From Wyeomyia smithii (taxonomy: Eukaryota > Arthropoda > Insecta > Diptera > Culicidae), in assembly GCF_029784165.1 (NCBI RefSeq), contig NC_073695.1, forward strand, positions 245,866,089-245,930,088: DNA of 64,000 bases, given 5' to 3'. Below are positions 45,601 to 55,236 of this stretch, piece after piece. Under the pieces are notes generated by a model. That model made no database searches, was not told where the DNA came from, and was given only the letters and a program-made list of their open reading frames with translations. The position numbers and the translations under genes are program-made. Position 1 is the stretch's first letter, and the number at the start of each line of letters is the position of its first letter.

Positions 45601-46000
45601 GTGCCCTACTTTTTGACGTGGGACTACGTCTTTCTTCACTATACTAAGGTTCATTCTGTGAAAACTGGATTGAACATGAAACGTTTTTGGTTGGCGGAAT
45701 GGAAGATTCTAGATGCTAATAGCGCTCAAACAACTGTTCCGATTTCAATAGTTAGTATACCGTTGGAAAGCTAAAATATTCAAGATTTGTATAACATAAT
45801 AATTTTAGTTACCATTTTCTTAAAACTCCGTGAAAATTGCGGAAAAGTTTGAAGGTCGGATATCCACATACATTTTTCATACGATTGATATATTTCCCTA
45901 ACGCAGACTTCAAAAACATAGACGAAATGATTTCACGCATTCAGTCATTGGCTAGCAATGCCAGCCAATTGGCATCGCATTCATCACCCAAAGTAAGCGA
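42608..46000. other. Comparatively repeat-poor intron block
   Basis: No repeat shared with other parts of the window was noticed here, and no gene. 44770-45130 is distinctly GC-richer (gcccgccggccgccgccacc near 44933) than the intron average. If the intron carries conserved enhancers, this block and 62.5-64 kb are the best candidates (inference). Confidence 0.4.
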
Positions 46001-46032
46001 CGAAGAAAGAAAGCAGAGATGCTTCCACGTGA

Positions 46033-46112
46033 TTGGTTCTTCCCCCAATCACCCAAGTTCCCCACACTGAGTGACGCTATAAAAGGACATTCCGTGTTGA
46101 GAGAAGATCATT
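46033..46112 (+). promoter_or_regulatory. TATA/initiator core promoter with CCAAT motifs
   Basis: gattggttc (46031) and cccaatcac (46044) are CCAAT-type boxes; tataaaa lies at 46078-46084; tcatt at 46108-46112 puts the initiator A 32 bases downstream of the TATA start. A polyadenylation signal AATAAA at 46664-46669 follows. Together this could drive a short transcript of about 580 nt, or be the remnant of an LTR. The 89-codon frame at 46275-46544 is not recognised. Confidence 0.45.
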
Positions 46113-46699
46113 CCCTGGTCGACCGTCAAGGCTTCCCTTCGATCTGAGTTGGACCGCACCAGTGGTAATCTAATTCAGATATCGTTGTTGGAATATAGAC
46201 CGAAATTGGACGTGAACGGCACTGGGGACCAGAGCTGCGGAAAGTCAATATCATTCTACTGACATTACGCCAAAATGATGCAACATCAGAATCAGCCAAC
46301 TACGATGCATGGTTCATTACAAAAGATTTTGCGATGTTACAATGATTCTCTTAGCGTCAACTCTCACTCTCATTTTTTTATTGCTATCTTTCTCGATCAT
46401 TCGGGTATGGCTGTACTGAGATTGAACCAGCAGAAATATCAAGTTCATGATGTTATGAGGATACCAAACATAAAATCAATGATTTTTCTTCAATTGATAT
46501 GTATGATATTGATATATGGTCGGCGTGCGATCGGACCGAACTAAGCGCCGTTTTCTCAGATTGAGTTATTGACACCCAGTGGATATGAGAAGTAATAATC
46601 TATCCATTATGAAATAACGAAATCGTTCGAGCATTTGATAACACGCCGACTAAAAGCATTGTCAATAAACAACTCTTACTTCGTTTTGTAACTGAGCGT

Positions 46700-47774
46700 A
46701 TTTTAGTTTGGTACATTTTGAATCTGTATGATCATTCATTTTTATTCTCAATAGAGGATATGCTTCTTCATAACACCAATTGTAATAAAAAGAATTTTAT
46801 TAATATTTTTCAAATGATCTCACATATTAATATTGCATTTTTATTTGTTTTTTGACAGCATGAGTTTATAAATTTGATTCTTGAATATTGTGCTTGTTGT
46901 AGGTTAAAATAAAGACAGTGTTAGTTCGCGGCAAAAAAATGAATCGCGGGTGGTAAAACATAAAACTTTTAAATATGTATGGGTATGTATATTTATATAC
47001 AGATCCTGTTAAATTTTGGCACGGTTCAACTTTGAAACTGTTCAACTTCGGTTCGGAACGGTTTTGCTTTTCTCCTAGTTTTCATTCATATTTTCTTTAA
47101 ACGAAGAGGATGGCCGGAGTTAATCGACTGGTTTCGGATATATAGCCGGAATATGTTTCAGTAACATGGTAACGATGATCAAAGCAGTGCTTAGAAGTGC
47201 TTAAAATCCTACCATGCCTCTCATTGAAAAATGTAAAAATGCGGACCTGTTCCGGTTGTGTTCCGAATACTCGGGGTTGTTGTGCCAGCCCATCAAGCGA
47301 CACCTATAACCACTGGTTTGAAATTATAAACCTAGTTCATTGTGGCCATATCTTGAGTTGGGATCGTCACGGACCGCAAAGCAGATAAAATTTAAAAAAT
47401 CCTGATAGCAACATACTTCAAGCTGGCACTGACATAATCACGCTACTAAAACGATTTTTGATATTCCAAAAATCACCTTGATTTGCATTGCAGTGATATT
47501 TCCCAGTGAACTCTGTATATTCACGACGATTGACAATGAGAACCCGAAAATGGCAACAAAAGAGAAAAGATATTGAATCACTTGTCGGATCTCCACGCTT
47601 ACTGTGATGGTTGCTGGCTATTCATGAGAGAAAGAAACGAGTGCGATGATATTTTCTCCCTCGTCATAGTCAGCATGTTGCTTGGATTAATCGCAGCTCT
47701 GCTGGGGACCATTGGAAGCCGTTGGAAGGGACCATTGGAAGACTTGGAAGCCGTTTGGGTGCTGCCGATAGTGT
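46700..47774. other. Intron sequence, nothing recognised
   Basis: A/T-rich with a more balanced block at 47100-47400; no gene is supported. Confidence 0.35.
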
Positions 47775-48046
47775 AGGTATAGTGTGTCGTATATCAAGCG
47801 TGTGTGTCTGAGTAGCGTTTGGGTGTGTGAATAGCGTGTGCGTGTATGTGTATGAACATGTAAGTAACGTGTATGTGTGTGTGTGTGTATGTGTGTCTGT
47901 ATGTGCGTGTATGTGTGTGTGCGTGTGTGTGCGTGTGTGTGTTTGTGTGTGTATAGCGTGTGTGTGTGTTTGTGCGTGTGTGTATAGCGTGTGTGTGTAT
48001 TACGTGTATGTGTATTACGTGTATGTGTGTATAACATGTATGTGCA
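47775..48046 (+). repeat. GT-rich microsatellite/minisatellite
   Basis: About 270 bases of imperfect (GT)n with interspersed gcgtgtgtgt, atagcgtg and attacgtgta units. It replaces the left end expected for the repeat that follows at 48046. Confidence 0.9.
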
Positions 48047-48366
48047 AAAATGCGTTTATCCGAGGTAAATATATTTATGACAGAATACTTGCATAGGCAA
48101 CAAGTTAATTATTTTCCCTATTAGCACTTCATTTGGTATTTCTATGATAGTGACCATAATTTTATGCTAGTTATTTTCAGCACTGAGCTTGTTTTGCGTT
48201 TATTTGTAACATAGGACTGACTAAAATTCATATTTTTCTTATAAATTTAGCAACAAAAAGCTTTTTCTTGCAATTTTTTGAGAGCACCGGGTATGTGAAG
48301 AAGTTTTTGAGGTTTAAGCAAAACGTGATGAGAAATTACATGGGACTGTTATGCATTTATGGGCAG
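48046..48366 (+). repeat. Left-truncated copy of the TTTA-flanked TIR element
   Basis: From tccgaggtaaatata to catgggactgttatgcattt and gggcag it follows 50810-51115 in the same order and orientation. The left end is lost in the microsatellite. Confidence 0.75.
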
Positions 48367-48549
48367 TTCATGTGGGTATTGGTATTTGTATGCTGTAGTC
48401 CCATGGCAAGCCTACGTTTGTGCACTCAAGCACATACCATTTGACTTTTATTGATAATAAGAGGAAATGCTTATCACCTTAGGGGTTACATTCTCAAGAA
48501 CTTATTACATTTTGTCTGATTCTTGAATTCAAACATAGGGCGTCGTACA

Positions 48550-48895
48550 CAAATTACGTAACGCATGAAGGGCGGGGGGAAAACCAGACTTCCTGAAATC
48601 TCGCTCGTACAAAAAAGAGACAATGCGCTTTGAGCTACAAGTCTCGTTTCTCATTCAGTCGTTTTGTGCTGTGCGCCACATGCGAGCGAGAGAACTTGCA
48701 ATACGTACGAGCCATGTCTCGTCGCATGGAATTTCTTTTGCGACGTACACGAAGATATCTCGTCTCTCAACGTAACGAGCGCGGTGCATGGGCGTTGCGC
48801 ACACGAGACAGCTTGCGCGCAAATTCTCGTGAGCTCGTCTCGCGAGCTAGTTTCACATATTGCTTTGAGCTGATGGCGCAAGGAAAAAATTGATT
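48550..48895. repeat. ctcgt/acgag-rich block, copy 1
   Basis: The block is dominated by ctcgt, cgag, gcgc and acgt words (for example gtctcgtcgcatgg, cgagctcgtctcgcgagc), far richer in CpG than its surroundings. A related block in inverted orientation, sharing ccagacttcctg at one edge, lies at 51985-52285. The overlapping open frames on both strands are a by-product of composition. Confidence 0.55.
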
Positions 48896-50666
48896 TTGCC
48901 CAGAGGGATGAAGACAGGAGATTTTATGTGATTTATTATTTACGGTGTTATAGGAGCTTGCGTCAGAGCACTGTTTGAATAATGAATGGTGTGTAAACTA
49001 ATTCATTTGTTTATCAAATCATATGTTGATTAAACCGACTTTTGTTAACAATAATGAAGAACGTTTTGTTACCATATTTATATATCATTATTTTCTTTGC
49101 GAACGGTATAAAAATGCATAATATTTTCAACTGAAACAAATATATTAGATGCAGAGTGTTATGTTGATTAACGTGGAGATGCTGTCAGTTTCTGTCGTCG
49201 TTTAAGATGTCATTGACTTTTATATAATAGAAACCATTCCACAGAAAATCATATTCAGTTTTGTACTTATAAGATTAGATGTGATTTTTAATTCGAATAC
49301 AAGCCTTTCGGGAGTTAAAAATAACAGAACCACTAAACCAATATAATCAATTTTATATTTTTCAATACATGTTGGGGGTAAAGGTGTTGGATAGAATTTT
49401 CAAATGAGGTATAGATATTGCAAATCAGATATATGATTCTAGAGCCACATTAACTCTAGTGCGACTATATATACTCGTATTTATAGTAATCTGATCTTTT
49501 TTGCTGTTAGGGGAATATTACCTTGTGCAACGATGTGAACTTTTGTAATAATCTTAGTAATATTGTTTTATGAAATTTTCCAACTAATGCACTTCCAGAA
49601 GGGTCTGAGGGCTCATACTGTATCGAAGACACAAATCTTTGAGTAACTGTGGGAGACGCGTTGCTCGAATCATGTCGCTGATACATGATGCTTTCGATAC
49701 CGGAGACGAAAATGCAATTCAATGCTACGGTGTTATATTATCTAGTAAATATATGTTTTATAATGTGTTTTATAATCTCAGCACACGTACCTGACTTAAC
49801 AAACTGAATATTTTTCGAGGGCGGGCAATTTTTTCAGACTCACGAGAATTTTTTTAAAAGAACATAAGTATTTTGGTATATGTTTGATTCAAAGCATTGT
49901 AGCTCAGAATCCTTCAGTTGTACAAAATAAACTGTCTGAGAATGAATTGCAGGGAACTAATAATGCTTATAAAAAAATACACCCCAATAAAACCTTTTTT
50001 GGTCAAAATAAATTATAAACAAACACCTTAACTTAATTGACAAACAAAAATTAAGAGTTATTTTTTTTCTCATTTTTTTTTCGAAGAAATCCGAAGTTAT
50101 AACAAAATTTCTGGTTTAAATTTCAGGATGGTGGAATGAAATGTAAATATTTTTATTGAAGGTAAACATTTACAAAAAAATCAAATTAAACATTTTGCAA
50201 AACATTCATGCTCTGATGATTTTGGGTGGAGGCGGGCATCGCACTTTTTGGACTAAAATGTCTATCTAAATAACTTATTATGAGAAAAAAAGAACTGAGA
50301 AATCCGATTTTGTAACCCTTTCCCGTTCACATGATTTAAAAATACTTTCGGGTTAGTTTAAGCAAAATACTTTGTAGACCAATTAAAGTGAGTGTAAAAT
50401 ATTGCATTTTGAAGAAAAAAGTTAAAATTTGAATGGTGCTTCAGAGCATCTTTAAGCACAGCAGGGACTTTTTTATTCATGACTCAAAATATTGTCCCTA
50501 ATATTTAACTATTTGAAGTATTTATTAAAAATGATTTAAAAGCGGAAGAAAACCAGATGTAATTTTCCAAGAAAAAAATAAAGTTTATGATTTTAAGAGG
50601 TTTTAGTAAACATTTTCAATCAAAAAGTTCGACTAGCTTTTGTTGTCAAAGCATTTGTTTATAAGG
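48896..50666. other. Intron sequence, nothing recognised
   Basis: A/T-rich, no supported gene or repeat boundary. Confidence 0.35.
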
Positions 50667-50670
50667 TTTA

Positions 50671-51115
50671 CTGCCCATAAACGCATAGGAGTCACACTGC
50701 CAAAAACGTACAACTGAGTAAAACGCAGTAGACGCAGGTAAACCATAGCATTTTTTCCTTCCTATGGATTCAATCAAAGAAACAAAAATTTAAAATAAGC
50801 ATTCATCCGAGGTAAATATAATTGTGCAGAATATTTTTATATGCAATGAGGTCATTGTTGTTCCGATCAGTACACTTTATTTAGTCTTTTAATGAAAGTT
50901 ACCATGATTTTCTGCTAATTGGTTTTAGCTCTGAGCCAGTTATGCGTTTATTCGTAACGTGGGCCTGACCAGAATCAATATTTTTTTCATTATTTTAGCA
51001 ACAAACCTAACTTTTGTTGTAAATTTTCGAGAGCACACGTAATGCAAAGAAGTTTCTAAGGTTTATCTCAAAAGTGATGAAAACTCACATGGGACTGTTA
51101 TGCATTTATGGGCAG
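50671..51115. mobile_element. 445-bp TIR element with TTTA duplication
   Basis: The left end ctgcccataaacgcatagga and the right end (ending atgcatttatgggcag) are inverted, about 17 of 20 matching. TTTA flanks both sides (50667-50670 and 51116-51119). A second, left-truncated copy is at 48046-48366. No coding sequence. Confidence 0.75.
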
Positions 51116-51119
51116 TTTA

Positions 51120-51850
51120 GAAGAATGAACAAAATCTTAGAACATCTAAGAATCGTCGAAACATTACAGAAAAAGTTATGGACAAAAAACTAATTTTGAG
51201 GGGTGTTTTCCTTTCATTCAGTACTCGGTTGGATACAACTAGAAACAGTTGAACTCTTATGAGTAATACATTTCTTTTGACAAACTTTCAAATGCATACA
51301 GTCTGGTTTGCTACTATTTGCAACCTTCGCAGAAATATGGACTCAGAATATGGTTATTTTCAGCGAAAAAAACTAGAAATATCTTTACAACAAATAAAAA
51401 TAGCAAACCAATATATTCTACAAAAATGCAAGGTTTAGCAGAATGAACAAAATCTTAGAACATTTTGAATTGTTTCGACGATTACAGAAAAAGTTATGGC
51501 CGAAAAGTTAATTTTGAGGAATGTTCCTCGTAAAACTCTGCTTCGTCATATCAGACGTACAGTTAGAAGATTACAGTGTTCAGCAATTCTTTTTCTTATA
51601 TATTTTCCTACAACTTTGCTGAAGAAAGCAATCTGGTATTTTGAAAATTAGAAAAAAAAGTTTTTATATCTAACTACTAGGAGGATTGATAAAAAAAATC
51701 GAAAATGCCAAAAGAAAGGCCTTGTTATATGGAATAAACTTGCTGAAGACACTGGGTACATACAATCAATATTTCACAGTCGAATCTAAAACGATCACGG
51801 TTTTTTTAGTTTAGCAACCCACAGTGGGGTTGCTTTGAAAAAAATTTACT
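51120..51850 (+). repeat. Dispersed repeats (internal duplication; partner at 62260-62515)
   Basis: agaatgaacaaaatcttaga occurs at 51121 and 51440, each followed by cattacagaaaaagttatgg-like words and attttgaggggtgtt. 51550-51840 (aactttgctgaagaaagcaa, ggattgat, ttgctgaagacactg) matches 62260-62515 in order. Confidence 0.65.
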
Positions 51851-51984
51851 ATTTTACTTTATTTTTTGCTAACCAAGATCAAGTTTTCATTAACAATTCA
51901 CTCTGGCCCAAAAAGTTTAAAAAAATACATAGTTTGCCAAGTCAAACACGAGTGCAAAGTTCCATTTGAATCGAATAAAATTGA

Positions 51985-52285
51985 CTTTCCCTAACAGAAC
52001 CGCACAAAATAAGTATTACTTTGAGCCTGGTACACGAGAAAGTCTCACAACTCTGGCGCACGAGCTGTATCATGTATGTACAGTACAGGCGTCTCGCTCA
52101 ATTCGTAGTGCGACGAAACATCGCTTGCGCATCGTAATCCGAACCGAAAGAGAAGCGAAAGAGCAACCTGCAAATCGCATATGACGTTGTCTCGTCTCGT
52201 CGCACGTACATGGAAATTCTACGAGCGAGAGAAAGATTTCTCTCGTCGCTTGAGAAAAAAGTACGTGCACAGGAAGTCTGGGGAA
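51985..52285. repeat. ctcgt/acgag-rich block, copy 2 (inverted)
   Basis: gtctcgtctcgtcgcacgta, acgagcgagagaaag and ctctcgtcgcttgagaaaa are of the same kind as 48550-48895. The edge caggaagtctgggg is the inverted form of the copy 1 edge. Confidence 0.55.
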
Positions 52286-52331
52286 AATCTAAAAAAAAAG
52301 CTACATCATTTATGAATGTTCCCAAAAATAA

Positions 52332-52548
52332 CACTTTATTATTATTATTATTTATTTCGCTTGCCTTTCGAAAAAACTCTCGCTGTCACCTGACTTGTTT
52401 GTTGCTAAATTAAGCATTTATGCTGTCGGAAAACCAATGAAATGAACAAAACGGTTTGAGCTTTTTTTTCTTCCCCTTCCAATCATCAAGATTTTTGAAG
52501 GGAGGGGGGGGGGCTGACAAAATGAAAATAAAATTTGTAACGGCCTAA
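52332..52548 (-). mobile_element. Truncated TIR element (MITE), copy 3
   Basis: On the minus strand it starts taggccgttacaaatttt and follows copies 1 and 2 through the C-tract, the aagcttaat-type block and taataataataataaagtg. It then stops about two thirds of the way short of the far end. Confidence 0.75.
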
Positions 52549-53409
52549 TAATTTTTACAATAACGACCAGAGCATCAAAGATAAATGTTAGTGTTGCCTA
52601 TGAACAGTATATGGCAGCAAGATATAAACCTCATTTCAAGAAATTTCACTGCTAAATTGAGTGATTTTCCGGTTCAACACTCGAACACCGTTATCGGTCG
52701 AATATTAATAACGCAAATTAGTCAATCTAAAAACCACAGTAATTTTCGCATCGGGAAAGCACAAACTTTCTTTTGGTGCTTGTGAAAATTAGTCAGTAGT
52801 ATCAAAGATGTTCTGTTTCGTTTCTCTTTCTCGAAACTGCGTGGCCACGCCTTCAATGCTCAATTATAGAAAGACTGCGTGTAGAAAAATCAACTTCATT
52901 CTTTCTCTTAACAACGAAAGCAAGTGGAGCCTTTATCCCTGTGTGAGATACACGGTGTATAACAGGCGTAGTGAAATATGTTAAACGAGAGTTAAAATCA
53001 ATGTTTATATTTGTCCTACGTCACCATTTCATACGACCTCTAGAGCTGTATATCTGTAAGGCTAGAAAAAGTCAACAATGGAAATAATGGTTTAGGACGC
53101 TTTAATTAAACAGAAGAGAATAACACCTAATATGATCATAAATTAACCAAAATGTGCTGAAAAAGGCTTATTAGGTAAAAAAAGAAACAGCAGAAAATAT
53201 AACCGTCTAAAATAATGTTAATTCCTGTGAAAAAAAGAAACAAACGAATAATGCCAACTTGGTATTCCGAACTCACTTAAAAGTTTAGGAACGCTCCTGG
53301 AATCCAGAAAAAAAACAAACAAAAATTCATAAAATGATCCTGAATTTAGTTTAAAATCATAAAGTAACTCTAACAAGAGGAGAATGAACTGTTTCCCAGT
53401 TTTCGGAGC
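52549..53409. other. Intron sequence, nothing recognised
   Basis: A/T-rich, no supported feature. Confidence 0.35.
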
Positions 53410-53616
53410 TTATAGTCTCCGGTTCAGCTCAGCCCTCACGATAGCTCTTTCAATTCGGCTAGTTGTCTTTAATGGTTGCTCCGATCCCTTAGTTGGTGGA
53501 ATAGAACCACACTGTTTGTACATCTGCACAATTCTAGTGATCGTATCTTTGTGAAGCAGGACAATATCGGCATTATTATGGCAGATTTTGCCAGTTTTGT
53601 GTTGTTTAAAAATCAA
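53410..53616 (-). pseudogene. Fragment of a Tc1-like transposase N-terminus
   Basis: The 68-residue frame (HNNADIVLLHKDTITRIVQM, then YKQCGSIPPTKG and KTTSRIERAIVRAELN) has the layout of the first helix-turn-helix domain and linker of Tc1/mariner-superfamily transposases. It stands alone, without a catalytic domain on the correct side, so it is a fragment. The assignment is by pattern only. Confidence 0.5.
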
Positions 53617-53739
53617 ATTTTAGATACTGATCGAAATTTGAGCTTTTTCGAGTATTTTGCAACAAATAACATCCAAATTTAAACACAAAAACTTCAAGAG
53701 CACTAAAATGACAGTTTCTTTTATTTCACTACGCATCTT

Positions 53740-54090
53740 GAAGTTCAAAATAGTGTCTTGGGTCGTTCTACAGGGTTTGATCATCATCCAGGTTCCGGGA
53801 ATACTCACATTGGAGTGTAATGGCCATTCTAGGTTGCTTTCCAAAAACCGGAAGTTGCCATCTCCGACTGCTAACCTACGTCTGGAGTCGATTTCTGATT
53901 TCTAAGCATCATTCCGGTTCTGGAAATACCCATATTGGGTGTTATTTGGTCCTTTAGGTTGCTTTACAGAAACCGAAAGCCGCCATCTTGGATTTCAAAA
54001 AAACGTCTGGAGTAGATTACTGTCCTCTGAACATCATCCCCGTTCCGGAAATACTTATTTTATATGGTAATTGGCCGTTTTAAATTATTT
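53740..54090 (+). repeat. Run of the 120-bp satellite-like family
   Basis: Three units at about 53785, 53905 and 54030 (ccaggttccgggaatactca, cggttctggaaatacccata, ccgttccggaaatacttatt) follow the array pattern of 25490-26560. Confidence 0.65.
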
Positions 54091-54116
54091 TGCATTTTTG
54101 GTAGGATACGCGAGCT

Positions 54117-54374
54117 CTCTAATTTATTCCTAACACCACCACTCTCACCACTTTCGGGCAATCTTTCTTGAATTTTCGAACATTTCCGCTGGTTTTATAT
54201 GTTTTCTTAGCTTCGCCTTCGTCAAAACCCAGAAAGTTTTGATTGGGCGAGCCTCAGGACAGTTTCGTGGATTCATATCCTTTGGTACATATGAGACATT
54301 GCCTGTTTTATACTACTCTAGCGCATCCTTAGAATTATGGAAAGTAACAAGATCAGATCAACAGACTGTACGAT
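54117..54374 (-). pseudogene. Degenerate Tc1/mariner-superfamily transposase, C-terminal part (left of BEL element)
   Basis: The minus strand reads VSYVPKDMNPRNCPEARPI, then KTFWVLTKAKLRKH. The family has Glu after the RPI as its last catalytic acid; here Lys stands in its place. The upstream part of the same frame continues on the other side of the BEL element (61856-62060), so the retrotransposon inserted into this old copy. Confidence 0.7.
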
Positions 54375-55193
54375 TGTTCGCATCACCGGGCATCAACCGT
54401 TGTCGGTAAAATTGGCGAGTACCGTTTCGCACGAAACGAAAACAAAACAACGCAAATGAAAAATATGCCAACACGCTCATCTGTCATGGATAGATCGACA
54501 GCGGAAACTGACTAGCAGGAGAAGAGGAAAAAGAAAAACATAAACAAAGTTTTCAAGCTAACGTGATTTAATCAACTGTTTAATTATAAACTCGGGATTA
54601 TAATAAGTGTTAGGAGTGAAGAGGTGAAAATCTCGGTGAACCTGGTTGGTCTCGACACCTGTAAGCAAAAAATTGAAATAAAGCTAGTAGTGGAAATATA
54701 TCATTTATACAAATAAAAACTTACCAGTTTCGTAGCACACTTTAACCGAAGAACCGGATCGGACCGTATTGAAAAATAGAATAAATATCCTTTGATTGAG
54801 GACCTGTAAGTAAAAAATTACAGAAAATTTATATAGTGATGGAATGCTAGAAAATAACATGAAAATACTTACCTAGGTTGAAACACTGCGATTGACCATC
54901 CAGAGTAGTACCGTAACGTCACGTAGACTGGTACGGTGATTGATTGTGAGTATCTGTAAAGAGAAGAAAGTAACAAGTAAATTTATTAATAAATGCATTA
55001 AATGATAGGAAAAATAAGCGGGAAAGGAGTATACAGTAGAAAGAGTTCAGGAAGGGAGTATCGTAAGGAAGGAGGAGACTATTTGAGTAAGTAATGATCA
55101 TGTAAATCGTAAACGAAATTGTAATTCAAATGCATATTCTAGTTTTTGAGCCACTCCAAAAGTGCAGCTTTGAAAAATTTAGTCATCCGAACA
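54375..55193 (+). repeat. 5' LTR of the BEL/Pao element
   Basis: 819 bp. Within it, about 54655, 54805 and 54950 start degenerate units of about 146 bp (acctgtaag at the first two, tctgtaaag at the third). The first two end in acttacc. Several AATAAA signals occur. The two differences from the 3' LTR noticed are near 54768 (t versus g) and 55054 (g versus a). Confidence 0.95.
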
Positions 55194-55236
55194 TTCTCAA
55201 AAATCAAATAACGAGATTTCGGAGGCCTCAACCACG

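Noticed and set aside
47687..48096. Thr/His-rich and Cys/Val-rich frames
   Set aside because: They are translations of the GT-rich microsatellite.
48630..48893. Overlapping frames on both strands, Arg-rich
   Set aside because: They arise from ctcgt/cgag composition, and no known domain is visible.
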